Notes under the pieces: generated by a model | Databases searched by the model: none | Seen by the model: only the letters and a program-made list of their open reading frames with translations | Told to the model about the DNA's origin: nothing | NCBI GenBank assembly: GCA_023386365.1 | Contig: JAEWJX010000079.1 | Coordinates: 6,868 to 70,867 of the forward strand | DNA from: Actinomycetes bacterium | GTDB lineage: Bacteria > Actinomycetota > Actinomycetes > Actinomycetales > Microbacteriaceae | DNA length: 64,000 bases | Direction: 5' to 3' | Part shown: positions 23,791 to 32,547 of the stretch, piece by piece | Numbering within the stretch: the first letter of the stretch is position 1 | Layout: every line of letters begins with the position of its first letter | Translations under genes and position numbers: made by a program

Positions 23791-24943
23791 CGCTGGTGTC
23801 CAGTTCGGCCTCGGTGAGCTCGGCGCGGTGGGTCTCCTGGAGTTCCCGCGAGTCGAGCCAGCGGTCGGGAAGCGCCGGACGCTTCGGGGTGCCCGCGCGC
23901 CCGCGCTGCCCCTCGGCGTCGGCGCCCGGGTACGGCTGCTCGACGTCGAGCCGCCCCAGAAGGTCATCGATCTCGGCCAGGCTCGACGCCTGCGCGAGCG
24001 CAGCGCGGGTCTCGCCACCGACCGCATAGCCCTTGAAGTACCAGGCGACATGCTTGCGGATGTCGCGGCAGGCACGCGCCTCGTCGCCGTCGAAGAACTC
24101 GACCAGCAGCTCCGCGTGGCGCCGGAAGCCCCGCGCCACCTCCCCGAGCGTCGGCTCCGCTTTCGCGTGCCCGCCGGTGAACGCGGCCGCCAGGTCGCCG
24201 AACAGCCACGGACGCCCCAGGCATCCGCGCCCCACCACCACGCCGTCGCATCCGGTCTCCTCGACCATGCGCACCGCATCGGCGGCCGACCAGATGTCGC
24301 CGTTGCCGAGCACCGGCACACTCGTGACGGTCTGCTTGAGCTTCGCGATCGCCGACCAGTCGGCGGTGCCCGAATAGAACTCGGCGGCCGTGCGCGCGTG
24401 CAGGGCGATCGCCGACACCCCGGCGCCCTCGGCCACCCGACCGGCCTCCAGGAAGGTGAGATGGTCGGAGTCGATCCCCTTGCGCATCTTCACCGTCAAC
24501 GGCAGCGGCCCCGCCGCCTTCACCGCACCCTCGACGATGTCGCGGAACAGGTCGATCTTCCACGGGAGCGCGGCTCCCCCACCCTTGCGGGTCACCTTGG
24601 GAACCGGGCACCCGAAGTTCAGGTCGATGTGGTCGGCACGGTCCTCGGCCACCAGCATCGTGACCGCCTCGGCCACCGTCTTCGGGTCGACGCCGTACAA
24701 CTGGATCGAGCGCGGCGTCTCCGACTCGTGGTGACGGATCAGACGCATCGACTCCGGCGTGCGCTCGACGAGTGCCCGACTGGTGATCATCTCCGAGACG
24801 TACAGGCCTGCGCCGTACTCACGGCAGAGACGCCGGAACGCCGTGTTCGTGATCCCCGCCATCGGGGCGAGCACCACGGGCACGTCGAGGCGGAGGGGGC
24901 CGATCGACAGCGCGGATGCGGGGGGCGCGAATAGGGTGGACAT
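23783..24943 (-). CDS. dusB: tRNA-dihydrouridine synthase (DusB type)
   Basis: A 386-residue FMN enzyme that reduces uridines in the tRNA D loop. It has the N-terminal VVLAPMAGITNTAFRRLC, the substrate-loop DLNFGCPVPKVTRKGGGAAL with the catalytic Cys, the FMN-phosphate GNGDIWSAADA and the GVVVGRGCLGRPWLF signature. The C-terminal helical extension is longer than in E. coli and ends in a charged tail overlapping dgt. ATG 24943 fits the family start; the 30-codon upstream extension is not supported. It is divergent from the YbaK-type gene 40 bases away. Confidence 0.95.
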   Translation of the reverse strand: MSTLFAPPASALSIGPLRLDVPVVLAPMAGITNTAFRRLCREYGAGLYVSEMITSRALVERTPESMRLIRHHESETPRSIQLYGVDPKTVAEAVTMLVAEDRADHIDLNFGCPVPKVTRKGGGAALPWKIDLFRDIVEGAVKAAGPLPLTVKMRKGIDSDHLTFLEAGRVAEGAGVSAIALHARTAAEFYSGTADWSAIAKLKQTVTSVPVLGNGDIWSAADAVRMVEETGCDGVVVGRGCLGRPWLFGDLAAAFTGGHAKAEPTLGEVARGFRRHAELLVEFFDGDEARACRDIRKHVAWYFKGYAVGGETRAALAQASSLAEIDDLLGRLDVEQPYPGADAEGQRGRAGTPKRPALPDRWLDSRELQETHRAELTEAELDTSGG

Positions 24944-24983
24944 CTTCTCGATTCTTCCAGATCGAACCGTGAGGAGCCCGGAC

Positions 24984-25463
24984 ATGGCCGAAGGACGCGA
25001 CCGCGTCGCCGCAGACGCCGCCGCACACGGCATCGACGTGGAGTTCGTCGACCGTCAGGCGGCCAACTCACTGGAGGAGGCGGCCGCCATCCTCGGCATC
25101 ACGCCGGCGGACATCGTCAAGTCCCTCGTCGTCAAACGGGCGGACGGCACCTTCCTCTTCGCCGAGATCCCCGGCGACCGCGTCATCTCCTGGCCGAAGC
25201 TTCGCGCCCTCGTCGGCGTCAACAAGCTGCAACTGCCCGACGCCGGCCAGGCGCTCGCCGCCACCGGCTACGAGCGCGGCACCATCACCCCACTCGGATC
25301 GACCACCGCGTGGCCGGTCTACGTGGACGAGCGCATCGCCGGGAGGCGCGTCTCGATGGGCGCCGGTGAACACGGGGTCAGCCTGTTCGTCGACGCGGAT
25401 GCGCTGATCGCGGGACTTGAGGCGACCGTGGCGGATATCAGTGAGGCTGCGCCGGAGAGGTAG
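24984..25463 (+). CDS. YbaK/EbsC-type aminoacyl-tRNA deacylase
   Basis: A 159-residue trans-editing domain protein that hydrolyses mischarged tRNA, typically Cys-tRNA(Pro). Visible landmarks are SLVVKRADGTFLFAEIPGDR with the conserved Lys, a KLRALVGVNKLQLPD helix and GSTTAWPVYVD followed by RVSMGAGEHGVSLFVD. ATG 24984 has GAGGAG 7 bases upstream. The ORF continues 75 codons upstream antisense to dus, which I discard. YbaK and ProX subtypes are not separated by eye. Confidence 0.9.
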   Translation: MAEGRDRVAADAAAHGIDVEFVDRQAANSLEEAAAILGITPADIVKSLVVKRADGTFLFAEIPGDRVISWPKLRALVGVNKLQLPDAGQALAATGYERGTITPLGSTTAWPVYVDERIAGRRVSMGAGEHGVSLFVDADALIAGLEATVADISEAAPER

Positions 25464-25526
25464 GGATCTCGCAGACGTCGCCCTCGCAGGCCGCCGCATC
25501 CGGGTCGCCGAGCGGGATCAGGCCAC

Positions 25527-26177
25527 TCACGCGTTCGCCTTCTCCGTCGCGACCTGCTTCAGCACTTCCGCGAACGTCGTCGCGTCCTGGGCGCCCGAGA
25601 CGCCGTACTTGCGGTCGATGACGAAGAACGGAACACCCTGGATGCCGAACTCCTGGGCGACCGCCTGGTCTTCACGCACATCCGCGAGGTGCTCGTCCGC
25701 GTCGAGCGAGCGGACCACATCGTCGCGATCGAAGCCGAGTTCGGCGGCCAGGTCGGCGAGATCCTGCACCCGGCCGACGTGTCGCCCCTCCTCGAAGTAC
25801 GCCTTCAGAAGGCGCTCCTTCATCTCCAGCTGACGCCCCCGCAGCTTCGCGTAGTGGATCAGCTGGTGGGCCTTCACCGTGTTGGTGTGCTGCAGCGCGT
25901 CGTAGTCGTAGTGCAGCCCCACCGTCTCGGCGATCCCGGTGACCCGCTCCATCATCTGCTTCGCCGTGTCGACGGGGATCCCCTTGTGCTGGGCGAGGAA
26001 CTCGAACTCGCTGCCCTCGAAGTCGACCGGGGTGTCGGGTGCCAACTCGAAGGAGTGGTACTCGATCTGCACGGGCACACCCGACAGCTCGGCTCCCGCT
26101 TCGAACTTGCGCTTGCCGATGTAGCACCAGGGGCAGGCGATGTCGGACCAGACGTCGATCTTGATGGGTTCGGGCAT
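25527..26177 (-). CDS. DsbA-family oxidoreductase (FrnE-like)
   Basis: A 216-residue cytosolic thioredoxin-fold protein without signal peptide. The active site is CPWC (WSDIACPWCYIGKRKFE, about 14-17), followed by the helical insertion. The cis-Pro loop is FGIQGVPFFVIDRKYGVSGA, as in FrnE/polyketide-isomerase-like DsbA members. These act as cytosolic dithiol oxidoreductases in oxidative or metal stress. ATG 26177 (MPEPIKIDVWSD) is the family start; the preceding 31 codons are not conserved in style. Confidence 0.92.
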   Translation of the reverse strand: MPEPIKIDVWSDIACPWCYIGKRKFEAGAELSGVPVQIEYHSFELAPDTPVDFEGSEFEFLAQHKGIPVDTAKQMMERVTGIAETVGLHYDYDALQHTNTVKAHQLIHYAKLRGRQLEMKERLLKAYFEEGRHVGRVQDLADLAAELGFDRDDVVRSLDADEHLADVREDQAVAQEFGIQGVPFFVIDRKYGVSGAQDATTFAEVLKQVATEKANA

Positions 26178-26229
26178 GTGATATGTCAACGATCTACGCG
26201 GCCGAGGCATTCCCGACCGTGCGAAGGGC

Positions 26230-27288
26230 TCACGCGATCGCGGATGCGGCCGGAGCGGCCACCTGCGCACCGAGGTCGCGGGAGCGTTCGATGCCGCGAC
26301 GCTTCGCCATCACATCGATCCAGACGACGTAGCCGACCGTGAAGACCAGCTGCGTCACCGGTGACAGCCAGGTGCTGCCCTCCGAGCCCATCTGCGTCGT
26401 GCCGAGCGCGCCGGTCGACAGCAGCAAGAACGCGATCACGTTGTTGACGGTGTGCAGGGCGATAGCCGCCTCGAGCCCACCGGTGCGCCAGGTGACGACG
26501 GCGAAACCGAGACCCATCACACCCACGCTCAGGATGCCCCAGAGCTCGTACTGGGTGTGACCGATCGTGAAGAGCACCGTCGACACCAGCAACGCCACCC
26601 ACACGGGGCGGGCCCAGGCGCCGATCGCCTGCATGATGAAGCCGCGGAACACGTACTCCTCGGCCGCCGCCTGCAGCGGGACGAGCGCGAGGATCATCAC
26701 CACGAGGAGCACCAGCCGGCCCGTCTCCACCGGCACCGGCACGATCGCGTTCGAATCCCACAGCAGCGGCAGGAACGACAGCGACGTACTCAGGACCGTG
26801 ATGACGAGCGCCGGGATCGCGCACCACAGCATCCAGCCCCACCGGAGCCGGAACGCGACCGAATGCCGCAGGCGCACCGGCCGCAGACCCACGCACAGCA
26901 TCGACAGAGGCACCAGCGGCAGCAGGACGATCAGGCTGCCGAGCAGGTAGAACAACGTCAGCGGGTTCGAGGTGTCGCTGAGCAACGCCGTGAGCTCGGC
27001 CTGGGTGTCTTGCACCGTCAGGAGTTCGAGGGTGAGGTCGCCGGTGACGAGCGCCAGGATGAACCAGATGATGCCGAGCACGATCGCCGCGACCAGCGCG
27101 AAGACGAGCAGCAGCACGCCCGCAACCAGCGGCCGCCACCACGCGTATCCGGGTGAGGTGCGGAAGAGCCGGTGGTACGGGGCCGGGTCTTCGACCGGTG
27201 GCGCCACGGCGACCGGAGGGTACGGGTGCGGCGTCGGATAGCCCTCGACCACGTACGGCGGCGGAGCGTTCTCGGGCGGGTACGACAT
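26230..27288 (-). CDS. CPBP-family intramembrane glutamic endopeptidase
   Basis: A 352-residue protein: a cytosolic Pro/Tyr-rich N-terminus (about 1-45) followed by about eight helices. The protease-like core carries motif 1 AAAEEYVFRGFIMQ (EEXXXR), motif 2 LFTIGHTQY and motif 3 ALHTVNNVIAF, all catalytic positions present. Such proteins (relatives of Rce1 and bacteriocin-immunity proteins) cleave within or near the membrane. Its ATG shares a base with the glyS stop (TGATG), so it is cotranscribed with glycyl-tRNA synthetase. Confidence 0.9.
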   Translation of the reverse strand: MSYPPENAPPPYVVEGYPTPHPYPPVAVAPPVEDPAPYHRLFRTSPGYAWWRPLVAGVLLLVFALVAAIVLGIIWFILALVTGDLTLELLTVQDTQAELTALLSDTSNPLTLFYLLGSLIVLLPLVPLSMLCVGLRPVRLRHSVAFRLRWGWMLWCAIPALVITVLSTSLSFLPLLWDSNAIVPVPVETGRLVLLVVMILALVPLQAAAEEYVFRGFIMQAIGAWARPVWVALLVSTVLFTIGHTQYELWGILSVGVMGLGFAVVTWRTGGLEAAIALHTVNNVIAFLLLSTGALGTTQMGSEGSTWLSPVTQLVFTVGYVVWIDVMAKRRGIERSRDLGAQVAAPAASAIA

Positions 27289-28673
27289 CAGGCGCCGCGC
27301 AGCCGCTCGGCCAGATAGCCGTGGAGGCGGTCGAGCGACACACGTTCCTGTGCCATGGTGTCGCGCTCACGCACCGTGACGGCCTTGTCGTCGAGCGTGT
27401 CGAAGTCGACGGTGACGGCGAACGGCGTACCGATCTCGTCCTGGCGACGGTAGCGGCGGCCGATGGCGCCGGCGTCGTCGAACTCGATCATCCAGTCCTC
27501 GCGCAGGTCGTCGGCCAGCCTGCGCGCCACCGGCGAGAGCTGCTCGTTGCGCGACAGCGGAAGCACCGCGGCCTTCACGGGCGCCAGTCGACGGTCGAGG
27601 CGCAGCACCGTGCGGACGTCGGTGCCGCCCTTCGCGTTGGGCGCCTCGTCTTCGTGGTACGAGTCGATGAGGAACGCCATCAGGGCGCGGGTGAGACCGA
27701 ACGCCGGCTCGATCACGTACGGCACCCAGCGCTCGTTCGTGGTCTGGTCGAAGTACGACAGATCCTTGCCGGAGTGCTCCGAATGGGTCTTCAGGTCGAA
27801 GTCGGTGCGGTTCGCGATGCCCATGAGTTCGCCCCACTCACCCGACGCGAAGCTGAACTTGTACTCGACGTCGACCGTGCGCTTCGAGTAGTGGCTGAGC
27901 TTCTCCTTCGGGTGCTCGTAGAGGCGCAGGTTCTCCTCGCGGATACCGAGGTCGCGGTACCAGCCGTACGACGCGTCGATCCAGTACTGGTGCCATTCCT
28001 CGTCGGTGCCGGGCTGGACGAAGTACTCCATCTCCATCTGCTCGAACTCGCGCGTGCGGAAGATGAAGTTTCCGGGAGTGATCTCGTTGCGAAAGCTCTT
28101 GCCGATCTGGGCGATGCCGAACGGAGGCTTCATACGGGCGCTCGAGAGCACGTTCGCGAAGTTGACGAAGATGCCCTGCGCCGTCTCGGGACGCAGGTAG
28201 TGCATGCCCTCCTCGTCGTCGACCGGGCCGAGGTAGGTCTTCAGCAGACCCGAGAACGCGCGCGGCTCCGTCCACTGACCGCGCGTGCCGCAGTTGTCGC
28301 AGACGATGTCGGCGAGGCCGTTCTCGGGCGCGCGGCCCTTCTTCTCCTCGTAGGACTCGAGCAGGTGGTCTTCGCGGTACCGCTTGTGGCAGTTGAGGCA
28401 CTCGATCAGCGGGTCGGAGAAGACCTCAACGTGGCCCGACGCCTCCCACACCTGACGCGGGAGGATCACCGACGAGTCGATGCCGACGATGTCGTCACGG
28501 CGCTGCACCATGAACTTCCACCACTCGCGCTTGATGTTCTCTTTCAGCGCGGTGCCGAGCGGGCCGTAGTCCCACGCAGAGCGGGAACCACCGTAGATCT
28601 CACCCGCCTGGTAGACGAAGCCCCGGCGCTTGGCGAGGGAGATGATCGAATCGAGCGGGTTGGACGATGCCAC
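27288..28673 (-). CDS. glyS: Glycyl-tRNA synthetase
   Basis: A 461-residue class II synthetase of the homodimeric (eukaryote-like) type that charges tRNA-Gly. N-terminal [20 protein letters not shown], a zinc-ribbon insertion with CLNC and CDNC (about 88-128), motif 2 region [20 protein letters not shown] and [14 protein letters not shown], and a C-terminal anticodon-binding domain with [20 protein letters not shown] 28673 is used, with GGAG 7 bases upstream. A promoter and a short leader stem-loop lie just upstream. It is followed by the CPBP protease gene with one-base overlap. Confidence 0.97.
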   Translation of the reverse strand: MASSNPLDSIISLAKRRGFVYQAGEIYGGSRSAWDYGPLGTALKENIKREWWKFMVQRRDDIVGIDSSVILPRQVWEASGHVEVFSDPLIECLNCHKRYREDHLLESYEEKKGRAPENGLADIVCDNCGTRGQWTEPRAFSGLLKTYLGPVDDEEGMHYLRPETAQGIFVNFANVLSSARMKPPFGIAQIGKSFRNEITPGNFIFRTREFEQMEMEYFVQPGTDEEWHQYWIDASYGWYRDLGIREENLRLYEHPKEKLSHYSKRTVDVEYKFSFASGEWGELMGIANRTDFDLKTHSEHSGKDLSYFDQTTNERWVPYVIEPAFGLTRALMAFLIDSYHEDEAPNAKGGTDVRTVLRLDRRLAPVKAAVLPLSRNEQLSPVARRLADDLREDWMIEFDDAGAIGRRYRRQDEIGTPFAVTVDFDTLDDKAVTVRERDTMAQERVSLDRLHGYLAERLRGA

Positions 28674-28710
28674 GGAAGGACTCCAGGGGTCGGGCCGCGC
28701 CGGCTTGCGC

Positions 28711-28738
28711 GGTCTCAGGGTGCGAGACCTCCAGCCTA
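28711..28738 (-). promoter_or_regulatory. glyS promoter -10 and leader stem-loop
   Basis: TAGGCT (28733-28738) on the minus strand is followed by a 6-bp inverted repeat GGTCTC/GAGACC (28711-28716 with 28724-28729). The repeat would form a hairpin at the very 5' end of the roughly 53-base leader. Confidence 0.4.
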
Positions 28739-28751
28739 TCCAGCATGTCGG

Positions 28752-30377
28752 CTACGCCGCGTCGCACGAATCCTTCGGGGTGACCGTGTACGTTCCCGAG
28801 CCGCTCCACGGCGACGGCTTACCGGTCAAGGAGTAGTGCGTGCCGCTGTATTGCGCGTCGATGCCCACCGGCTGGTCCTTATCGTCGGTACGCACCGTCC
28901 ACGATCCGGTGATGTCGTAGCCTCCGGCGGAGACGGTTGCTCCCGCTCCCCGCAAGGTGCCGCCGTCGACGCCGAACAGCTCGAACAGGATCGTGCCGGA
29001 GCTCCCTACGACCGAGAAGGCTTGCGCACCCTCGCACCACTCCCCCTTCCCCGCGAAGACCCCCGACCCGCCCGTGACCGCATAGTGCGAGGCTCCGGTG
29101 GTGATCTTCAGCTCGAGGCTCGCCGCACCCTGCCGCGATTCCGCCTTCAGGCCGATCGTCGCGGTCGACCCGATCTCATCCGGGGCGGTGTACGTGAAGT
29201 GCACGTTCGGGGTGCGCACGACCTCGGTCGAGATCGACTCCTTGCCGGTCAGCTTGATGCTGACCTTCGCCGACACGTTCTCGCCACCCAGCTTGGTGAC
29301 CACGTTCACGGGGATCTCGGTCGAGCTGCCCGGCTTCACGACGGCGGGCGCTGCGGAGTCGATCTTCACGCATCCGCCGTTCGACCACATCGACATGATC
29401 GAGAAGATCTGCCCGAAGAGCATCGCGCCGGCGCGGCCCTGCCCCCGCTCGGTGAGTCGCTTCACGTCGGCTTCCGACGCACCCTTGCTGGACTCGATGA
29501 GTTCGACGGGCGCCTTGGAGGTGGTGAACCAGCTCGCCAGGTCGGTGGAGTCGTTCTGCTGACGGGTGGCGACGGTGATCTTCGACCCGTCCGGCCACAC
29601 CTCGGTGGAACGGTTGCTGGTGGAGATGTGCATCTGCTCGGGCCACGCGTTCTCGCCGAGCCGGCCCTTCATACTCGAGATGAGCTCCTCGGTCGCCCCG
29701 CCCGACGAGCCGTCGGCACTGCCGTCGACCTGGTGGTGCACACGAAGGCGGATGTCGAAGTCGCCGTCTTTGGCGGGACAGATGCGTCCCTCGATCTTGA
29801 CCCTGAAGTCGGTCTTCACGGTGACCCCGTTGGTGGTCTTCTCCGACTTCTGGCTCATCTCCACGTCCAGGTTGTTGCTGTCGGTGCGGGTCATGGTGAG
29901 GGACTTGTCATCACTGACCTCGGTCTGTCCGACAGCCAGCTCCTTCACGTGCCCGGTGCCGTTCGCCATGCCGACGAGCATCCCGGCGAAGCCTCCCAGC
30001 AGGAACGCACCCATCGCGACGTCGTCCGCGGTGCGCGCGAATCCCCTCGTCGAGTCGAGGCCGCCTGGTCTCGGGAGCGCCACCGGCTGCTCGGGGTCGG
30101 CGCCGACCTCGGCGAGCACCTTCGCGCCGAAGGCGGCGTCGTCGGCTTCCACCTCCGACCGCAGGGGCGCGATTCCCGGCACCAGCTCGGTCACGTCGTC
30201 GAACACGTCGACCATGCCCGACCCGTACGGGTAGTCGGTCGGCGGGTTCTCGGGGTCGACGGCGGGCACCTGCAGGGTGACGTCGTCGACGGTCGCGACG
30301 GTGGGGCCGCAGGCGGTGAGCAGGAGGGCGGCCGAGGCCGCCACCGCGACGGCGCGCAGGAATGAACGGGAGGGCAT
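28752..30377 (-). CDS. Large secreted lipoprotein of unknown function
   Basis: A 541-residue lipoprotein: signal peptide with lipobox LLTAC, Cys23, then an acidic Pro-rich segment. A hydrophobic stretch (about 122-137, MGAFLLGGFAGMLVGMANG) lies unusually inside the mature part. The second half is rich in beta-strand patterns with an Ig-like or bacterial adhesin-like segment (KPGSSTEIPVNVVTKLGG). Two C-terminal GGSGVFAGKGEW- and GAGATVSAGGYD-type repeats resemble each other. Paired Cys occur in EGRICPAKDG, NGGCVKID, GEWCEGAQ and KDSCDAA. ATG 30377 has a TAGCCT -10 6 bases upstream. No homologous family was recognised. Confidence 0.85.
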   Translation of the reverse strand: MPSRSFLRAVAVAASAALLLTACGPTVATVDDVTLQVPAVDPENPPTDYPYGSGMVDVFDDVTELVPGIAPLRSEVEADDAAFGAKVLAEVGADPEQPVALPRPGGLDSTRGFARTADDVAMGAFLLGGFAGMLVGMANGTGHVKELAVGQTEVSDDKSLTMTRTDSNNLDVEMSQKSEKTTNGVTVKTDFRVKIEGRICPAKDGDFDIRLRVHHQVDGSADGSSGGATEELISSMKGRLGENAWPEQMHISTSNRSTEVWPDGSKITVATRQQNDSTDLASWFTTSKAPVELIESSKGASEADVKRLTERGQGRAGAMLFGQIFSIMSMWSNGGCVKIDSAAPAVVKPGSSTEIPVNVVTKLGGENVSAKVSIKLTGKESISTEVVRTPNVHFTYTAPDEIGSTATIGLKAESRQGAASLELKITTGASHYAVTGGSGVFAGKGEWCEGAQAFSVVGSSGTILFELFGVDGGTLRGAGATVSAGGYDITGSWTVRTDDKDQPVGIDAQYSGTHYSLTGKPSPWSGSGTYTVTPKDSCDAA

Positions 30378-30383
30378 GCGGCC

Positions 30384-30389
30384 AGGCTA
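30384..30389 (-). promoter_or_regulatory. -10 hexamer of a leaderless promoter for the large lipoprotein
   Basis: TAGCCT on the minus strand ends 6 bases before ATG 30377. Confidence 0.5.
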
Positions 30390-30446
30390 GGGATGCGACC
30401 GGCCCCGGTGTAGGGGCGGCTCGGGTGATTCGGGGGTGAGCGGCGG

Positions 30447-31499
30447 CTACCCGCGGACCGCGCGCACGATGGCGTCGACGTCGGCGTCCGTGTTCCAGAG
30501 GTGGAACGAGGCCCGCGCGCGGCCGGCGCGACCGGAGATGCGGATTCCGGCGGCCGTCATCGCGGCGAGCTGCGACCCGTCGGGGTCGGGCCAGGCGATG
30601 ATCGGCTGGCGCCGCACCGGGAGTTCGAGTTCGTGGCAGAGAGCCTCACCCAGGTCGGCGGTGCGCTCCCAGACCTCTGCGATGTCGAGGTCGGCGAAGA
30701 GCGCGATCGACTGCTCGGCGCCCACCCACGCCTGCCACACCGGCGACACGTCGAAGCGACGCGCATCCGACGACAGGGTGATGTCGAAGCCGTAGCAGCT
30801 CTGCCAGACGTCTTCGCCGGCATACCAGCCACCCTGCCTCGGGCGCAGCAAGGCGTCGGTGCGCGGCCCCACCGTCAGGAAGCAGACGCCGCGGGGCGAG
30901 CACAGCCACTTGTAGGTGTGGCACACGGTGAAGTCGTACTCCGACGCATCCACCGGCAGCACGCCGGCCGCCTGGGTGAGGTCGCAGAAGGTGAGGGCGC
31001 CGTGGCGGTCCGCCGCCTCACGGATGGCCGCGGCATCCGCGACGATGCCGGTGGCCGACTGGACGAGCGAGAACACGACGAGGAACGTGTCGTCGGTGAT
31101 GGAGTCTGCGAGGGCTTCGAGCGGGACCGCGCGCACGCGTGAGCCGGGACGCTGTTCGAAGGGGGTGACGAGCGAGGAGAAGTCGCGCTCGACGACGAGC
31201 ACCTCTGCGCCCTCGGGGAGGGAAGCGGCCACGAGGGACGCCTGCACCGAGGTCTGCGATCCGATCGCCACGCGTGAGGCGTCGATGCCGACCAGCCGGG
31301 CGTAGTGGGCACGGGTGCGGGTGATGATCGGGTCATACCCCTGGGGGTCGCGGTCTGCGCGTGCCCACGCGTCGAGGTCTGCGCGCAGCGCGTCGGCGGT
31401 GCGACGGGGCGGGATGCCGATGGAGGCGGCGGCGACGTACCCGCGCGGCTCGCCGAACTCGGCGATCGCTGCAGCGAGGGCACGGGACGGGGAGGTCAT
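30447..31499 (-). CDS. Class V aminotransferase-fold PLP enzyme
   Basis: A 350-residue PLP-dependent enzyme of the NifS/kynureninase-like fold. The Schiff-base Lys is Lys197 in VCHTYKWLCSPRG. The PLP-pyridine Asp is Asp173 in LTFCDLTQAAGVLP, and SQTSVQASLV supplies the phosphate-binding turn. There is no desulfurase-type Cys loop, so sulfur transfer is unlikely; aminotransferase or lyase activity on an amino acid is more probable. GGAAGG lies 9 bases before ATG 31499. A GTG at 31508 sits directly on the ribosome site and is rejected. It is divergent from the LysR regulator. Confidence 0.88.
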   Translation of the reverse strand: MTSPSRALAAAIAEFGEPRGYVAAASIGIPPRRTADALRADLDAWARADRDPQGYDPIITRTRAHYARLVGIDASRVAIGSQTSVQASLVAASLPEGAEVLVVERDFSSLVTPFEQRPGSRVRAVPLEALADSITDDTFLVVFSLVQSATGIVADAAAIREAADRHGALTFCDLTQAAGVLPVDASEYDFTVCHTYKWLCSPRGVCFLTVGPRTDALLRPRQGGWYAGEDVWQSCYGFDITLSSDARRFDVSPVWQAWVGAEQSIALFADLDIAEVWERTADLGEALCHELELPVRRQPIIAWPDPDGSQLAAMTAAGIRISGRAGRARASFHLWNTDADVDAIVRAVRG

Positions 31500-31571
31500 G
31501 ATGCTCACCCTTCCAGGGTGCGCCGCGCCTATTCATCCCACAAGTGCATATCCCGATTGCCGTCCATTCAT

Positions 31572-31577
31572 TATGGT
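31572..31577 (+). promoter_or_regulatory. -10 hexamer of a leaderless promoter for the LysR gene, in an inverted repeat
   Basis: TATGGT ends 6 bases before ATG 31584. It lies inside CCATT-N14-AATGG spanning the start codon, a possible autoregulatory site. Confidence 0.4.
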
Positions 31578-31583
31578 TATGCA

Positions 31584-32528
31584 ATGGACCTCGACCTGCA
31601 GTCGGTGCGTATCGTGCGGGCGATCGCCGAGCACGGTTCGATCAGCGGGGCGGCGCGCGCGCTCGGCTACAGCCAACCGGCCGTGAGCCAGCACCTCCGC
31701 CGTGCCGAGCAACGGCTCGGGGTTCCACTCGTCACCCGCGCCGGACGCGGAGTGCGTCTCACCGAGCCGGGACTGGTGCTCGCGCGCCATTCGCACACCA
31801 TCACGTCCGCCATGGATGCCGCGCGTGGCGAGCTCGCCGACCTCGTCGGCCTGCGAACGGGCACGGTGCGCCTCGCCGCCTTCCCGACCGCCTCGTCGAC
31901 GATCGTCCCGCGCCTCCTCCACGCGCTGCGCGGCGCGCACCCCGGACTCACCGTCACCTATGTGGAGGCGGAACCGCCCGAGGCGCTGTCGATGCTGCGC
32001 GACGGCGTCGTCGACCTGGCCGTCACCTTCGCCTACCCGGGCGACCGCTTCGACCCGCATCGCGAATCCGAGGGGCCGGTCGAGACGATCCCGCTCTTCA
32101 CCGAACCGGTGGTGATCGCGCTGCCCGAGACGCATCCGCTCGCGGCGGGTGGAGGCCCCGTCGAACTCGCGCGCCTGGGCGACGAACGCTGGATCGCCGG
32201 GTGCCCGCTCTGCCGGGGCCACCTGCTCGCCGCATGCGAGGCGGTGGGCGTCGTCCCCGACATCGAACTCGAGACCGACAACGCCATCGCCGTGCTCAAC
32301 CTCGTCGCCTCCGAACTCGGGGTCGCGCTGCTCCCCCGGCTCGCCCTCGCGACCGCCACCCCGCCACCCGGTGCCGCCATCCGCGCGACTGCGCCCTCCA
32401 GCGACCGGTGGATCCAAGTCGTCGCCCAGCTCGGATCACGCCGCGTGCCGAGCATCGCCGCAGTGCTCGCCGAAGTGGAGCGCCTCGACGGGACCGACTG
32501 GGGCCTCGTCACCGCCGTCACCGACTGA
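31584..32528 (+). CDS. LysR-family transcriptional regulator
   Basis: A 314-residue regulator. The winged helix-turn-helix occupies about residues 1-62 (VRAIAEHGSISGAARALGYS, QPAVSQHLRRAEQRLG). An alpha/beta effector domain follows with the periplasmic-binding-protein fold (GTVRLAAFPTASSTIVPRLL, then IALPETHPLA). Two Cys in AGCPLCRGHLLAAC might sense redox or bind a ligand. ATG 31584 begins at the conserved MDLDLQSVRIV; the longer frame upstream is rejected. It is divergent from the PLP enzyme across 84 bases, the classic arrangement for LysR control of the neighbour. Confidence 0.93.
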   Translation: MDLDLQSVRIVRAIAEHGSISGAARALGYSQPAVSQHLRRAEQRLGVPLVTRAGRGVRLTEPGLVLARHSHTITSAMDAARGELADLVGLRTGTVRLAAFPTASSTIVPRLLHALRGAHPGLTVTYVEAEPPEALSMLRDGVVDLAVTFAYPGDRFDPHRESEGPVETIPLFTEPVVIALPETHPLAAGGGPVELARLGDERWIAGCPLCRGHLLAACEAVGVVPDIELETDNAIAVLNLVASELGVALLPRLALATATPPPGAAIRATAPSSDRWIQVVAQLGSRRVPSIAAVLAEVERLDGTDWGLVTAVTD

Positions 32529-32547
32529 TCAGGTGGCCACCGCCCGA

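Noticed and set aside
19831..23817. A 1328-codon plus-strand open frame across dnaG and dgt
   Set aside because: It is antisense to well-supported dnaG, dgt and part of a plus-strand gene; composition is Arg/His/Ala-rich shadow coding with no motif.
24759..24983. N-terminal extension of the YbaK-type gene
   Set aside because: It runs antisense to dus, and ATG 24984 has a well-spaced GAGGAG site.
28674..28751. T-box riboswitch before glyS
   Set aside because: The gap is only 78 bases and contains no T-box core, so it is far too short.
27153..30365. A 1070-codon plus-strand open frame
   Set aside because: It is antisense to glyS and the large lipoprotein, both with clear starts, motifs and signals. 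Long antisense frames are expected at this GC content.
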